A DNA stretch of 64,000 nt from Streptomyces ambofaciens ATCC 23877 (GCF_001267885.1 NZ_CP012382.1:3521001-3585000), one strand, 5' to 3'; positions 46,146 to 57,061 are shown, counted from the first letter of the stretch. Program-made: numbers and translations. Notes: generated from the sequence alone by a model not told the origin.

Positions 46146-46961
46146 TCACCCCGGCCGACGGCCCACGGCGAGCAGGTGGGAACTCGCCGACAGCAGCTCG
46201 GGATGAGGCTCGGCCAGACGGGCGGCGGTGAGGACGGACTCGAAGAGGTCCGACTCACGGAACGAGTGCCCCGTGTTCCGCTCCGCCGCCGCCAGCAGGG
46301 ACCAGGCGGGACCCTCGATCCCGAAGACGGCCGCGCCGGCGAAGCCCGCCGCCGCCACCTCGTCGCGCAGTTGCTCGCCGCTGTGGAAGTACGCCGTGGT
46401 GAACGCGTTCTTCCCGTCGTGGACCTGGGTGGCGAGGATGGTGCCGATGCTCTCCCGCATCGACTCCTTGTGCAGGTGCGCGTAGGCAGCGTGCTCGAAC
46501 AGCGACGCGTACCGGTTGATACCGGCGACCGCCAGCAGCCCGCCGGGCCTGAGCACGCGACGGGCCTCCGCCAGCGCACGGTCCCGGTCCGCCCGGTCCG
46601 GCAGGTGGTACAACGGACCCAGCATGAGCACGACGTCGTAGGAACCGTCGTCGGCCGTCAGGCTCCGGGCGTCACCGACTTCGACACTCGCGCCCGAGGC
46701 CCGGGCCTGTTCGACGTGACGGGGAATGGGATCCACCAGGTGAACCGCGTACCCGCCCTCGACGAGCCAGCGTGCGTGTGTGCCGGGCCCGCCGCCGACG
46801 TCGAGCACCCGAGCCGGCGCCGACGGGAGGTGGCGGCGGAGCAACTCCTGTGTCCGTACCATCTCCAGGCGCCCGTCGGCCGTGGCCACCAGCCGGTCCG
46901 CCTCGTCGACGGTCTCGCTGTAGAACCTCACGATCTCCGGCGTCACCTCAAGGCTCGTCAT
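46146..46961 (-). CDS. SAM-dependent methyltransferase
   Basis: The 271-aa class I methyltransferase has motif I VLDVGGGPGTHARWLVEGGY (about 56-75), VHLVDPIPRHVEQAR, DARSLTADDGSYDVVLMLGP and RVLRPGGLLAVAGINRYAS. The start is divergent from a GntR regulator gene, and an operator-like dyad lies between them (46978-46998). This neighbourhood suggests GntR control. Methyl acceptor unknown. Confidence 0.88.
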   Translation of the reverse strand: MTSLEVTPEIVRFYSETVDEADRLVATADGRLEMVRTQELLRRHLPSAPARVLDVGGGPGTHARWLVEGGYAVHLVDPIPRHVEQARASGASVEVGDARSLTADDGSYDVVLMLGPLYHLPDRADRDRALAEARRVLRPGGLLAVAGINRYASLFEHAAYAHLHKESMRESIGTILATQVHDGKNAFTTAYFHSGEQLRDEVAAAGFAGAAVFGIEGPAWSLLAAAERNTGHSFRESDLFESVLTAARLAEPHPELLSASSHLLAVGRRPG

Positions 46962-46977
46962 CCGTGCATTCTGATGA

Positions 46978-46998
46978 GGAACCGGTGGACCAGTCCAG
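46978..46998. promoter_or_regulatory. GntR operator copy 1 (divergent promoter)
   Basis: The sequence ACCGGTGGACCAGTCCAG (46981-46998) matches the site at 47755 at 17 of 18 positions when the strands are aligned. It lies between the methyltransferase and gntR starts. Confidence 0.65.
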
Positions 46999-47015
46999 CG
47001 ATCGGAAAGAGTGCC

Positions 47016-47735
47016 ATGCCGCTGCTGAAGTACGAGCAGATCGCCGATGATCTGCGCACCCGTGTCGCGAACGGCGAGTTCGGTCCTGGCGACCTGTTGC
47101 CGTCAGGCCGTGACCTGGCTGAACAGTGGGGCGTATCGCGGGCCACCGTGGTCAAGGCGTACGACATCCTGCGGCACGACGGCATCGTCGTCGCACGGCA
47201 GGGTTCCGGCTTCCTCGTCACGGAGACACCCGTCGCCCGGCCCGCAGGCGGGCGACGGACGGGCACCAGTCGCCTGTCGGGCGGCACGCCCTACCGCCGT
47301 CTCGGCACACCGGGCCGTGCAGTTCCGCCTGCTCATGTCGCCGATGCCCTGGGGCTTTCCGACGGCGAGGCGGCTCTCCACCGAGCCAGGCTGACGTTCC
47401 TCGACGACGGCACGCCGCACAGTCTGGTGACCGCGTGGTTTCCGGCTTCGGTGGCGGACGCCGCACCACGCCTGTCCGCGAAGGAACCGATCGTCGAGGG
47501 CACGACGCATTACGTCCGCCGCGAGACGGGCCGCGTCCCCGCGGAAGGACACGACGTGACCACCGTGCGCCTGGCCACGGACGAGGAGGCGCGACTTCTG
47601 GACGTGCGACAGCCGACCGCGGTCGCCGTCGTTCTGCACACGGCGTTCGACCAGCTAGGACGCGCCCTCGTGTGCGAGGAGGGTGTCACGCCTTCCCACG
47701 TCTTCGAGCAGACCGACAACTACCCCATGCGGTAG
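47016..47735 (+). CDS. GntR/HutC-family regulator with UTRA domain
   Basis: The 239-aa protein has an N-terminal GntR winged helix (about 1-70: YEQIADDLRTRVANGEFGPG, LAEQWGVSRATVVKAYDILR). A UTRA ligand domain (about 95-235) follows, with TLDDGTPHSLVTAWF-like FLDDGTPHSLVTAWFPASVA. Operators of near-identical sequence lie before it and directly after it, so it probably represses itself, the methyltransferase and the two small genes downstream. Confidence 0.9.
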   Translation: MPLLKYEQIADDLRTRVANGEFGPGDLLPSGRDLAEQWGVSRATVVKAYDILRHDGIVVARQGSGFLVTETPVARPAGGRRTGTSRLSGGTPYRRLGTPGRAVPPAHVADALGLSDGEAALHRARLTFLDDGTPHSLVTAWFPASVADAAPRLSAKEPIVEGTTHYVRRETGRVPAEGHDVTTVRLATDEEARLLDVRQPTAVAVVLHTAFDQLGRALVCEEGVTPSHVFEQTDNYPMR

Positions 47736-47752
47736 GGGAACTGACGTTCCGC

Positions 47753-47781
47753 TTGACTGGACCGGTCCACCGGTCCAGTCT
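47753..47781 (+). promoter_or_regulatory. Promoter with perfect GntR palindrome, copy 2
   Basis: Arms GACTGGACCGGT (47755-47766) and ACCGGTCCAGTC (47769-47780) pair exactly across CC. The dyad fills the space between TTGACT (47753-47758) and CAGTCT (47776-47781), 17 bp apart, so a bound repressor would block the promoter for 47905-48434. Confidence 0.75.
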
Positions 47782-47904
47782 TCTCGTGGCTGCGTGAACG
47801 GCACTCCGACGTGCCGCCACGCACGTCGACACGGCGAAACCCCGGCGACCGTCCGACCGGCCCCGGGGCGTGGCCACCAGCTGACCCTGATCGGAGCTGA
47901 CGAC

Positions 47905-48153
47905 ATGCCCGACCCTATCGGCCGCCTCATCACCCGGGTGAGCCTGCTCCTCCGTCCCCGAGGAGCGCATCGCGGAGCCGTCCCGCACCCGGCACCCCGC
48001 ATCGCCCCGCGACCGCCGGCCACCGCCACGATCACCCTCCCCACGCACCGCAGCCCCTACGGCCTGCCCACCCTCCTCGACGGCGCCGACACCGTGGCCG
48101 TACGCCCGTACGTGCTCCTCCGGACGTCGCAGGAGCTGGAGGCGGCCGCATGA
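47905..48153 (+). CDS. Small conserved-type protein, 82 aa, unknown
   Basis: ATG 47905 has GGAG 8 nt upstream. The product is basic and Pro/Arg-rich in its first half, then YGLPTLLDGADTVAVRPYVL near residues 51-70. There is no known domain. It ends in an ATGA overlap with the next gene and is driven by the GntR-controlled promoter at 47753. Such short pairs often follow GntR genes in Streptomyces. Confidence 0.65.
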   Translation: MPDPIGRLITRVSLLLRPRGAHRGAVPHPAPRIAPRPPATATITLPTHRSPYGLPTLLDGADTVAVRPYVLLRTSQELEAAA

Positions 48154-48434
48154 CGGCACCGCGCGAGCCCCGTCTGCTCCCCTGGTCCGGACCCGAGGGC
48201 AAGCCCTGCTACCTGATCACCGACGACGACGGTGGCCCCGTCTCCCGACTCGCCGACACCACCGAGGTCACGCAGCTCACCATGGGAGCCCACCTTCTCG
48301 CCCACGCCCAAGACCTCCTCCCCGGCACCCCGCAGGGCGAGCTCCGCTACCTCGCCGAGCGCCTCACCGAAGCCCTCGCCGACGCGCTGCGGGTGGCCGA
48401 AAGCCGGGGACGGAGGCTGCACAGGCTCAACTGA
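48150..48434 (+). CDS. Small conserved-type protein, 94 aa, unknown
   Basis: ATG 48150 overlaps the preceding stop (ATGA). The product begins MTAPREPRLLPWSGPEGKPC and has a helical body GAHLLAHAQDLLPGTPQGEL and RYLAERLTEALADALRVAES. It is soluble and acidic with no recognised fold. It is co-expressed with the 82-aa gene. Possibly a partner to the GntR regulator's pathway, but this is a guess. Confidence 0.7.
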   Translation: MTAPREPRLLPWSGPEGKPCYLITDDDGGPVSRLADTTEVTQLTMGAHLLAHAQDLLPGTPQGELRYLAERLTEALADALRVAESRGRRLHRLN

Positions 48435-48474
48435 GCGCGCGATGAGCACCCGGAGCGGTTCTGTACCCCGCCCG

Positions 48475-51327
48475 TCAGGACCCGTCCAACCCCTCCGCCA
48501 GCACCTCCGCCAGGTGCCGCCCCCGTACGCCCGCCAGCTGCTCCAGCTGCGTCCGGCACGAGAAGCCGTCCGCCAGGACGACCGCCCCCCGCGGCGCCTC
48601 GCGCACCGCGGGGAGGAGCTGGTCCTCGGCGCAGGCGACGGAGACCTCGTGGTGGCCGGCCTCGAAACCGAAGTTGCCCGCGAGCCCGCAGCAGCCGCCG
48701 CTCAGCTCGCCGGTCAGGCCCGCCGCCTCGCGCAGGCGCCGGTCGGCCGCGTCGCCCAGGACCGCGTGCTGGTGGCAGTGGGTCTGGCCGACCGCCGGGA
48801 CGTCCAGGGCGGGCGGGGTCCAGTCGGGGGCGCAGCGTTCCAGGGCCTCCGCGAAGGTGACGACACGGGCGGCGAGGTGGGCCGCGCGGGGGTCGTCGTG
48901 CAGCAGCTCCGGCAGGTCCGTGCGCAACGCCGCCGCGCAGCTCGGCTCCAGGACGACGACCGGCGCGGAGGTCTCCAGCACCGGGGCCATCAGGTCCAGC
49001 GTGCGGCGCATCACCGCACGGGCGCGGTCCAGTTGGCCCGTCGACACGTACGTCAGACCGCAGCAGACCCGGCCCCTGCGGACGGCCGCCAGGGCGGCGG
49101 GCGAGCGTGTGCGGCCGTCCGCGAGGGCACGTCCCCCGAGCGTCGGCGGCAGCACCACCCGCAGCCCCGCCGCCTCCAGCACCCGTACCGCCGCCCGGCC
49201 CACCGACGGCGTCAGGTGCTCCGTGAAGGTGTCGGGCCACAGGACGACCAGTGCGCCGTCCCCGACCGGCCCGCCCCGCCTCCGCCACCACCGGCTGAAG
49301 GTCTCCCCCGCCAGCCGCGGCACGTCCCGCTCCCGCGCGATCCCACCCAGCCGTTTCGCCACCGCCGCCAACGGCCGCACGGCGGACAAGGCGTTGACGA
49401 CGGGGGCCAACCGCGCGCGGGCCGCCCACCGCAGCCACACCGGCAGCCACCCCATCGCGTAGTGGGCGGCCGGGCGGCGGCGCCCGGCGTAGTGGTGGTG
49501 CAGGAACTCCGCCTTGTACGTGGCCATGTCGACCTCGACGGGACAGTCGGAGCGGCAGCCCTTGCAGGACAGGCACAGGTCGAGCGCGTCCCGCACCTCC
49601 GTCGACCGCCAGCCGTCGGTCACCAGCTCACCGGCGAGCATCTCGTGCAGCAGGCGGGCACGACCGCGCGTCGAGTGCTCCTCCGCACCGGTCGCCCGGA
49701 AGGAGGGGCACATCACCGACGACCCCGCCGCCGACGTCGTACGGCACTTGGCGACCCCGACGCAGCGGCGCACGGCGGCCGAGAAGTCACCCCCGTCCGC
49801 GGGGTAGCCGAAGGCCACGTGCACCGGTTCGCGCGGCAGGACGGAGAAGCGGAGGTTCGAGTCCAGCGGCGCCGGGCGGACGAGCATCCCCGGGTTGAGG
49901 AGGTCGTCCGGGTCCCAGGCGGCCTTGGCGCGCTCGAAGAGGGCCACCATCTCCTCGCCGTACATCCGCGGCAGCAGCTCCGCCCGCGCCTGCCCGTCCC
50001 CGTGCTCCCCGGAGAGGGACCCTCCGTGCGCCACGACCACGTCCGCCAGCTCCTGCGAGAAACGGCGGAACCGGGCGACTCCGGCCGCCGTCAGCAGGTC
50101 GAAGTCGATGCGCACGTGGATGCAGCCGTCCCCGAAGTGCCCGTACGGCGTGCCCCGCAGACCGTGCGCCGACAACAGGCCCCGGAAGTCCCGCAGGTAG
50201 GCCCCGAGCCGGGCCGGCGGCACCGCGCAGTCCTCCCAGCCGGGCCACGCCTCCGACCCGTCCGGCATCCGGGTCGCCGTGCCGCTCGCGTCCTCCCGGA
50301 CGCGCCACAGCGTCCGCTGCCCGGCCGGGTCGGTCACCACCAGGGCGTCCACGACGTCCGCCGCCCGCACGACCGCCTCCGCCCGCGCCCGCGCCTCGGC
50401 CTCCGTGTCGCCGCCGGTCTCCACGAACAGCCACGCGCCGCCCCGCGGCAACCCCCGCGTCGACGGCACCAGGTCCACCGCCATGCCCTCCACCGTCAGC
50501 GGGCCGAGCGGCAGCAGCCCGGCCGCCGCCTCCGCCGCCCCGGCCTCGTCGGCGTAGCCCAGCACCGCCAGCGCACGCGCCCGCGGTGCCTCGACCAACC
50601 GGACCACCGCCTCCGTCAGCACGCCCAGCGTGCCCTCCGAGCCGCAGAAGGAGCGGGCCACGTCCGCGCCCCGCTCCGGCAGCAGCGCGTCCAGCGCGTA
50701 ACCGGAGATACGGCGGGGGAGGTCCGGGAAACCGGTGCGCAGCCGGGCCAGGTCACCGTCGACCAGCTCCCGCAGCCCCTCCGGCGCCCCGGCCCAGTCC
50801 GGCCCGAGCCCGAGCCGCCGCCCGGCCGCGGTGAGCACCGTCAGCTCGCGCACGCTGTCGGCCGTCGTGCCCCAGGCCACCGAGTGGGAGCCGCACGCGT
50901 TGTTGCCGATCATTCCGCCGAGCGTGCAGCGGCTGTGGGTGGACGGGTCGGGACCGAAACGCAGGCCGTGCGGGGCGGCGGCCTCCTGGAGGCGGTCGAG
51001 GACCAGGCCCGGCTGGACGACGGCCGTACGCGCCCCGGGGTCGAGCGAGACCAGCCGGTTCATGTGCCGGGTGAAGTCCAGGACGACCCCGGTGCCCGTC
51101 GCCTGCCCCGCGATCGACGTGCCCCCGCCCCGCGCCACGACCGGCACCCCGCGCTCCCGGCACACCGCCAGCACGGCCGCCACGTCGTCGGCGTCCCTCG
51201 GCGCCACCACGCCGAGCGGCACCCTCCGGTAGTTGGACGCGTCCATCGTCGTCAGGGCCCGCGAGGTGACGTCGAACCCGACCTCGCCCCGGACCGCCCC
51301 GCGCAGTGCTGCCTCCAGATCGGTCAT
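48475..51327 (-). CDS. FAD-linked oxidase/Fe-S dehydrogenase fusion
   Basis: The 950-aa protein has an FAD-binding PCMH domain (about 35-215: VPVVARGGGTSIAGQATGTG; GGMIGNNACGSHSVAWGTTA) and an FAD-oxidase C-terminal domain (about 240-510; GEHGDGQARAELLPRMYGEE). Two Fe-S cysteine clusters follow (CVGVAKC and CLSCKGCRSDCPVEVD), then a CCG/heterodisulphide-type domain with HCHQHAVLG and GGCCGLAGNFG. This is the D-lactate/D-2-hydroxy acid dehydrogenase fusion type that passes electrons to the quinone pool. ATG 51327 is chosen over an upstream in-frame start. Confidence 0.9.
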   Translation of the reverse strand: MTDLEAALRGAVRGEVGFDVTSRALTTMDASNYRRVPLGVVAPRDADDVAAVLAVCRERGVPVVARGGGTSIAGQATGTGVVLDFTRHMNRLVSLDPGARTAVVQPGLVLDRLQEAAAPHGLRFGPDPSTHSRCTLGGMIGNNACGSHSVAWGTTADSVRELTVLTAAGRRLGLGPDWAGAPEGLRELVDGDLARLRTGFPDLPRRISGYALDALLPERGADVARSFCGSEGTLGVLTEAVVRLVEAPRARALAVLGYADEAGAAEAAAGLLPLGPLTVEGMAVDLVPSTRGLPRGGAWLFVETGGDTEAEARARAEAVVRAADVVDALVVTDPAGQRTLWRVREDASGTATRMPDGSEAWPGWEDCAVPPARLGAYLRDFRGLLSAHGLRGTPYGHFGDGCIHVRIDFDLLTAAGVARFRRFSQELADVVVAHGGSLSGEHGDGQARAELLPRMYGEEMVALFERAKAAWDPDDLLNPGMLVRPAPLDSNLRFSVLPREPVHVAFGYPADGGDFSAAVRRCVGVAKCRTTSAAGSSVMCPSFRATGAEEHSTRGRARLLHEMLAGELVTDGWRSTEVRDALDLCLSCKGCRSDCPVEVDMATYKAEFLHHHYAGRRRPAAHYAMGWLPVWLRWAARARLAPVVNALSAVRPLAAVAKRLGGIARERDVPRLAGETFSRWWRRRGGPVGDGALVVLWPDTFTEHLTPSVGRAAVRVLEAAGLRVVLPPTLGGRALADGRTRSPAALAAVRRGRVCCGLTYVSTGQLDRARAVMRRTLDLMAPVLETSAPVVVLEPSCAAALRTDLPELLHDDPRAAHLAARVVTFAEALERCAPDWTPPALDVPAVGQTHCHQHAVLGDAADRRLREAAGLTGELSGGCCGLAGNFGFEAGHHEVSVACAEDQLLPAVREAPRGAVVLADGFSCRTQLEQLAGVRGRHLAEVLAEGLDGS

Positions 51328-51350
51328 GCGTCCAGGATGGGCCGTCGTAG

Positions 51351-52556
<1,206 letters not shown>

Positions 52557-52580
52557 CGGTCGTCCCCGTACGACGGAGAA

Positions 52581-52612
52581 GGGGCGCCCGGCGGACATCC
52601 GCCGGGCGCCCC
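52581..52612. terminator. serC terminator
   Basis: GGGGCGCCCGGCGGA (52581-52595) and its exact complement (52598-52612) leave only CA as the loop. It lies between convergent serC and the ABC permease gene and can serve both. Confidence 0.9.
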
Positions 52613-52628
52613 TCGCCGTTCCCGGCTC

Positions 52629-53453
52629 CTACCGGCTCAGGCGCTGGAACCGCCGCACCGCCAGCGGCAGGAAGACCGCCGTCAGCACCACGGGCCACAC
52701 GCATGCCATCAGCACCGCGTTCTGCTCGACCCACGAGTCGCCGCCGCCGACCGGCGTGCCGAACAGCTCGCGGGCGGCCGCCGCCGTGGAGGAGATCGGG
52801 TTCCAGGCGGCCACCCAGCCCAGCCAGTCGGGCATGAGCTGCGGGGCGACGAAGATGCTGGAGATCATCGTCAGCGGGAACGCCACCGCGAACAGACCGC
52901 CGGCCGCCTCCGGGTTCGGGACCATCAGCCCCAGCCACACACCGATCCAGATCAGCGCGAACCGCAGCCACAGCAGCAGCGCGAACGCCGCCAGGAAGCC
53001 CCAGCCGCCGTCCGGGCGCCACCCCATGGCCACTGCCGTCAGCATCATGATCGCCAGCTCGGCACAGGCGATCACGAGGTCGGTCACACCGCGCCCCGCG
53101 ACCACGGCGGAGGAGGACATCGGCATGGACCGGAACCGGTCGATGACGCCCTTGGTGGAGTCGTAGACGACCACGGTCGCGGTGTTGATGAAGCCGAACG
53201 CCATGGTCATCACGAACATGCCCGGCATCAGGAAGTCCTTGTAGTCCCCGCCGCCCGGCACGGTCATCGCGCTGCCGAAGACATAGCCGTAGAGGAGGAC
53301 GGACAGGATCGGGAAGCCCAGCTGCCAGGCGATGTTGACGGGCTGGCGCTGGTAGTGGGTCAGGCCGCGGCGCACGATGTTGCCGCAGTCGGCGAGCACC
53401 CAGTAGAACCGCCCGCGTGCGCGCGGGGCCGTCGTCGGGTCGAGGGCGCTCAT
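52629..53453 (-). CDS. ABC-2 type permease (DrrB-like)
   Basis: The 274-aa membrane protein has six hydrophobic segments and the ABC-2 signature region [20 protein letters not shown] (about 71-90) and [20 protein letters not shown]. Its ATG overlaps the ATPase stop by ATGA (53450-53453). With the ATPase it forms a two-gene drug or lipid exporter of the daunorubicin-resistance type. Confidence 0.9.
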   Translation of the reverse strand: MSALDPTTAPRARGRFYWVLADCGNIVRRGLTHYQRQPVNIAWQLGFPILSVLLYGYVFGSAMTVPGGGDYKDFLMPGMFVMTMAFGFINTATVVVYDSTKGVIDRFRSMPMSSSAVVAGRGVTDLVIACAELAIMMLTAVAMGWRPDGGWGFLAAFALLLWLRFALIWIGVWLGLMVPNPEAAGGLFAVAFPLTMISSIFVAPQLMPDWLGWVAAWNPISSTAAAARELFGTPVGGGDSWVEQNAVLMACVWPVVLTAVFLPLAVRRFQRLSR

Positions 53454-54412
53454 GCCACCGCCTCCTTCTCCGTGCGGTGCCCGGTCAGGCGCAGGAACAC
53501 GTCGTCGAGGCTCGGCCGGCGCAGTCCGATGTCCTCCACGCCCACCCCCTCGTCCTGGAGGGTCCGCGCCACCTCGGTCAGCGCGGACACCCGGTCGGTG
53601 ACCGGGGCGTGCACGCGCAGCGCCTCCTCGTCGGTCTCGGGCTCGCCGTCGCAGACCCGGGCGACCACCTTCACCACCCTCGGTATCTCGGCCCGCTCGG
53701 TGACCACGACCTCGACGCGGTCGCCGCCGACCAGGTTCTTCAGCCCGTCCGGGGTGTCGTCGGCGATGGCCCGGCCCTGGTCGATGACGGTGATGCGGGA
53801 GGCCAGCTTGTCGGCCTCCTCCAGGTACTGCGTGGTCAGCAGCACGGTCGTGCCGCTCGCCACCAGCGCCCGCACGGAGTCCCAGACCTCGCCGCGGCTG
53901 CGGGGGTCCAGGCCCGTCGTCGGCTCGTCCAGGAACAGGACGGAGGGGGCGAGGATCATCGAGGCGGCGAGGTCCAGGCGGCGCCGCATGCCGCCGCTGT
54001 ACTTGCCGACGCCCCGGTCGGCGGCGTCGGTCAGGTCGAACTGCTCCAGCAACTCGACGGCGCGGGCCCGGGCCCGCCGGCCGCCCAGGTGGAACAGACG
54101 GCCGAACATCTCCAGGTTCTGCCGGCCGGTGAGCACCTCGTCCACGGCCGCGTACTGCCCGGTGAGACCGATCCGGGCCCGCACCTCGCGCGCCTGCCGG
54201 GCGACGTCGAGACCCGCCACCTCGGCCCGTCCGCCGTCGAGCCGGATCAGGGTGGACAGGATGCGCACCGCGGTGGTCTTCCCCGCGCCGTTCGGCCCGA
54301 GCAGGCCGTGCACGGTGCCCTCGCGGACGGCCAGGTCGAAGCCGTCGAGAGCGCGCTTCTCGCCGTACCGCTTCTCCAGTCCCTCGGCCCGTACCGCGTG
54401 TCCGTCGCCCAT
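53450..54412 (-). CDS. ABC transporter ATPase (DrrA-like)
   Basis: The 320-aa ATPase has Walker [10 protein letters not shown] (about 40-48), signature [12 protein letters not shown] (about 142-153), Walker [13 protein letters not shown] and a C-terminal DrrA-type extension ([20 protein letters not shown]). ATG 54412 has GAGGGGG. It is divergent from a TetR gene; two 13-bp direct repeats lie in the shared promoter. Confidence 0.93.
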   Translation of the reverse strand: MGDGHAVRAEGLEKRYGEKRALDGFDLAVREGTVHGLLGPNGAGKTTAVRILSTLIRLDGGRAEVAGLDVARQAREVRARIGLTGQYAAVDEVLTGRQNLEMFGRLFHLGGRRARARAVELLEQFDLTDAADRGVGKYSGGMRRRLDLAASMILAPSVLFLDEPTTGLDPRSRGEVWDSVRALVASGTTVLLTTQYLEEADKLASRITVIDQGRAIADDTPDGLKNLVGGDRVEVVVTERAEIPRVVKVVARVCDGEPETDEEALRVHAPVTDRVSALTEVARTLQDEGVGVEDIGLRRPSLDDVFLRLTGHRTEKEAVA

Positions 54413-54439
54413 GGGTCCCCCCTCTCGCTCGCCAACTGA

Positions 54440-54473
54440 GTACACCGTACCCGATTGCGCGTACGCCGTACCC
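54440..54473. promoter_or_regulatory. Paired 13-bp operator repeats for the TetR gene
   Basis: GTACACCGTACCC (54440-54452) and GTACGCCGTACCC (54461-54473) are 21 bp apart start to start, two helical turns. Each holds the dyad GTAC-N3-GTAC. The second covers the -35 position of the TetR promoter. Confidence 0.65.
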
Positions 54474-54503
54474 AGTTTTGCTCCGCGGACCTAGACTGAC
54501 CGC

Positions 54504-55295
54504 ATGGCGAGCGGCACGGAGACCAGCGGCAGCGGCGACATCGGCCGCACCCTCGAACTGTTGTGGGACACCGGCCGGCGGCCGAGCCGCGGGCCGAAGC
54601 CCGGACTGACGCTGGACCGGATCGTGGAGGCCGCCGTCGAGATCGCCGACCGGGAGGGGCTCGCCGCCGTCTCCATGCGCCGGATCGCCACCGACCTCGG
54701 CACCGGCACGATGTCCCTGTACCGCTACGTCCCCGGCAAGGCCGAGCTGCTCGACCTGATGCTGGACCGCGTGCAGCGCACCTCCGAGGACCCCGGCGAC
54801 CTCGGCGACGGCAGCGGCTGGCGGGCGGCGCTGGAGGCCCTCGGCCGCGAGGCCCTCGCCCTCCACCGGCGCCACACCTGGCTCCTGGACGTCAACCAGT
54901 CCCGCCCCGTCCTCGGCCCGAGCGCGCTGGACGGCATGGAGAAGGTGCTCACCCGGATCAAGCCGATGGGCCTGACCGACCCCGAACTCCTGTCGGTGAT
55001 CATCATGCTCGACGGGTACGTCGTCGGGGCCGCCCGCACGCAGGTGTACCAGGAGGAGGCCGAGCGCAGCTCCGGGCTGACGGACGCCCAGTTCTGGGCG
55101 GCCCAGCAGCCGGTGCTGGAGAAGGTCATGACCAGCGGGCGCTACCCCGTGCTGGCCTCCCTCTCCGAGGACACCTTCGGCCCCGGCTTCGACCACTTCG
55201 AGTTCGGCCTCCAGCGCATCCTGGACGGGCTGGAGGTGCTGGTGGCCGCGCGCGCCGCGGCGGACGGCTCAGCGGCGCCGGACCAGCCTGCGTAG
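54504..55295 (+). CDS. TetR-family regulator (TetR-C type)
   Basis: The 263-aa protein has an N-terminal extension, then the helix-turn-helix at about 35-80 ([40 protein letters not shown]). The large C-terminal ligand domain is of the TetR_C class that senses antibiotics. It is divergent from the DrrAB-like exporter and probably represses it and itself. ATG 54504 is six bases after TAGACT, so leaderless. Its 3' end overlaps the convergent gene by 27 bp. Confidence 0.9.
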   Translation: MASGTETSGSGDIGRTLELLWDTGRRPSRGPKPGLTLDRIVEAAVEIADREGLAAVSMRRIATDLGTGTMSLYRYVPGKAELLDLMLDRVQRTSEDPGDLGDGSGWRAALEALGREALALHRRHTWLLDVNQSRPVLGPSALDGMEKVLTRIKPMGLTDPELLSVIIMLDGYVVGAARTQVYQEEAERSSGLTDAQFWAAQQPVLEKVMTSGRYPVLASLSEDTFGPGFDHFEFGLQRILDGLEVLVAARAAADGSAAPDQPA

Positions 55296-56246
55296 CCCGA
55301 ACAGGGCCGCGCACGCGACGGCCAGACCGAGCGCCCCGACCTTCAGCGTGCTCCCCCCGGAGCCGTCGTCGCCGGAGGCGGCCGACCCTCCCGAGGAGGA
55401 GGACGACCCACCGCCCCCGCCGCCCCCGGGCGCGTCCTGCGCCCGCACCGGGCTCCGGGCGCCCTCCATGCCGAGCAGCAGCTTCTCGCCGTCGGTGGTG
55501 TAGGTGGCGGACTCCCCCTGCCCCAGGGGCACGCTGATCCGCCCCTTGCGCTGGATCCTCCCGCCGTTCCAGTCGTACCAGAGGCCGCCGAGGTAGCCCC
55601 GCACCGCGAGCCGCTCGCCGTCCGGGGAGAAGGCGGCGTCGGTGGCCCAGAGCCCGACCGGGGCGGCGCGCCGGAAGACGTTGGTGCCGGACGCGGAGAG
55701 CTTCGCCGGACCCTCGTAGAGGTGCCCGCCGTCCTCGTTCTTGTCGATGACGTAGACCCGCCCGGTCTTCGGGTGCACGACGAGCGACTCCGCGTCCCGG
55801 GCGCCGTCCGCGTACTTCACCACGTACTGCGTCGCCTTGACCGTCTGGTCCCGGAGTTCCGTCGGCTCGGGCAGCTCGTAGATCCACACGTGCGGCCAGG
55901 TGCCGCCGAGGTTGTCGCCGATGTCGCCGACGAAGATCCTGTTGCCCGGCCCGATGGAGACCGCCTCGACGTCCCGCGGCGTGCCGACGCCGGAGAGCGC
56001 GACGCGGGCGACGGTCTTCCCGGTGGCACCGTCCACCGCGTACAGGTACGGCCCGTTGTCCTGGTCGTTGTGCGTCCAGTAGACGCCCGGGTGGAGACGG
56101 GAGGCGGCGAGGCCGCTCGACTCGGTGATCCGCGGGTCCTCGATCGTGAACCCGTCGCCGCCGTCGCCGCCGTCGGCTGCGGAGGCGGGCACGGCGAACG
56201 CGCCCACGAGGAGGGCCGCGGCGAGGAGGGCGAAGGGTCGGCGCAT
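55269..56246 (-). CDS. Secreted, C-terminally anchored propeller-like protein
   Basis: The 325-aa protein has a signal peptide (RRPFALLAAALLVGAFAVPA, cleavage near ASA). A beta-propeller-like domain (about 35-260) has AVDGATGKTVARVALSGVGT and TDAAFSPDGERLAVRGYLGG. A Gly/Ser linker and a C-terminal membrane helix with basic end ([20 protein letters not shown]) follow. No sortase LPxTG is present. It may bind or sense a surface ligand; function unknown. ATG 56246 is used. Confidence 0.8.
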   Translation of the reverse strand: MRRPFALLAAALLVGAFAVPASAADGGDGGDGFTIEDPRITESSGLAASRLHPGVYWTHNDQDNGPYLYAVDGATGKTVARVALSGVGTPRDVEAVSIGPGNRIFVGDIGDNLGGTWPHVWIYELPEPTELRDQTVKATQYVVKYADGARDAESLVVHPKTGRVYVIDKNEDGGHLYEGPAKLSASGTNVFRRAAPVGLWATDAAFSPDGERLAVRGYLGGLWYDWNGGRIQRKGRISVPLGQGESATYTTDGEKLLLGMEGARSPVRAQDAPGGGGGGGSSSSSGGSAASGDDGSGGSTLKVGALGLAVACAALFGLRRLVRRR

Positions 56247-56346
56247 GCGCCAAGCCTGCCATCCCACGCGGGTGTTCACGCCGGGGGTCACGCTGCGTGG
56301 TCGGACTCACATCGCGTCGGCCGGACCGATCGTCCATGATGAGCGG

Positions 56347-57027
56347 ATGCTCAGGTTCATGTTCGTCGGAGACTCCATGACGATCGGGAGCGCCGGCGAG
56401 CACACGTGGCGCCACCGGCTGTGGCAGCACCTGTGCGCCTCGTACGGCGGCCCGTTCACGTTCGTCGGCCCGCGCGAGACGCTGCACGACCCGTCGACGG
56501 ACGCGCCCACCTCGTACGCCTACGCCGAGCCCGGCTTCCCCCGCGCCCACCTGGCCGGCTGGGGCGAGGGCTGGCACCACATGACCCCGCTGATCGGCGA
56601 GGCGGTACGGGCCTGCCGCGCGGACGTCCTCCTGGTCTCCCTGGGCCTCATCGACCTCGGCTTCTACACGAACGCGGAGCAGACCGCGGACAACGTCCGG
56701 GCCTTCGTGGCGCACGCGCGCTCGGCGAACCCGCGCGTGCGCGTGGCCGTGATGCCGGTGCTCCACAACATACGCGCCGACACCGACGCGCCCTTCGCCG
56801 AGCAGGTCGCCCGTTTCAACGAACTCCTCGCGAAGACCACCGCCGACCTCGACGAACCGGACTCGCCGCTGCTGCTCGTCCCGCCGCCCGCGTCGTACGA
56901 CTTCCACACGGACACCTACGACGGCACCCACCCCAACGAGAGCGGCGAGCACGGGATCGCGGGCGCCTTCGCGGACGCGATCCACGAGGCGTGGGGACTG
57001 GGCGGGCCCTACTCCGCCGCCGCGTAA
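56347..57027 (+). CDS. SGNH/GDSL hydrolase
   Basis: The 226-aa protein has the SGNH blocks: FVGDSMTIGSAGEHTWRHRL with nucleophile Ser (about residue 10), a Gly in the oxyanion region, block III LVSLGLIDLGF with Asp where Asn is typical, and the catalytic Asp/His in YDGTHPNESGEHGIAGAF (about 195-212). It lacks a signal peptide, so it is probably cytosolic. Likely an esterase or acyl hydrolase; substrate unknown. Confidence 0.85.
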   Translation: MLRFMFVGDSMTIGSAGEHTWRHRLWQHLCASYGGPFTFVGPRETLHDPSTDAPTSYAYAEPGFPRAHLAGWGEGWHHMTPLIGEAVRACRADVLLVSLGLIDLGFYTNAEQTADNVRAFVAHARSANPRVRVAVMPVLHNIRADTDAPFAEQVARFNELLAKTTADLDEPDSPLLLVPPPASYDFHTDTYDGTHPNESGEHGIAGAFADAIHEAWGLGGPYSAAA

Positions 57028-57061
57028 CCCGCACCCGGGGCGACCGGGCCGCCGGACCCGC

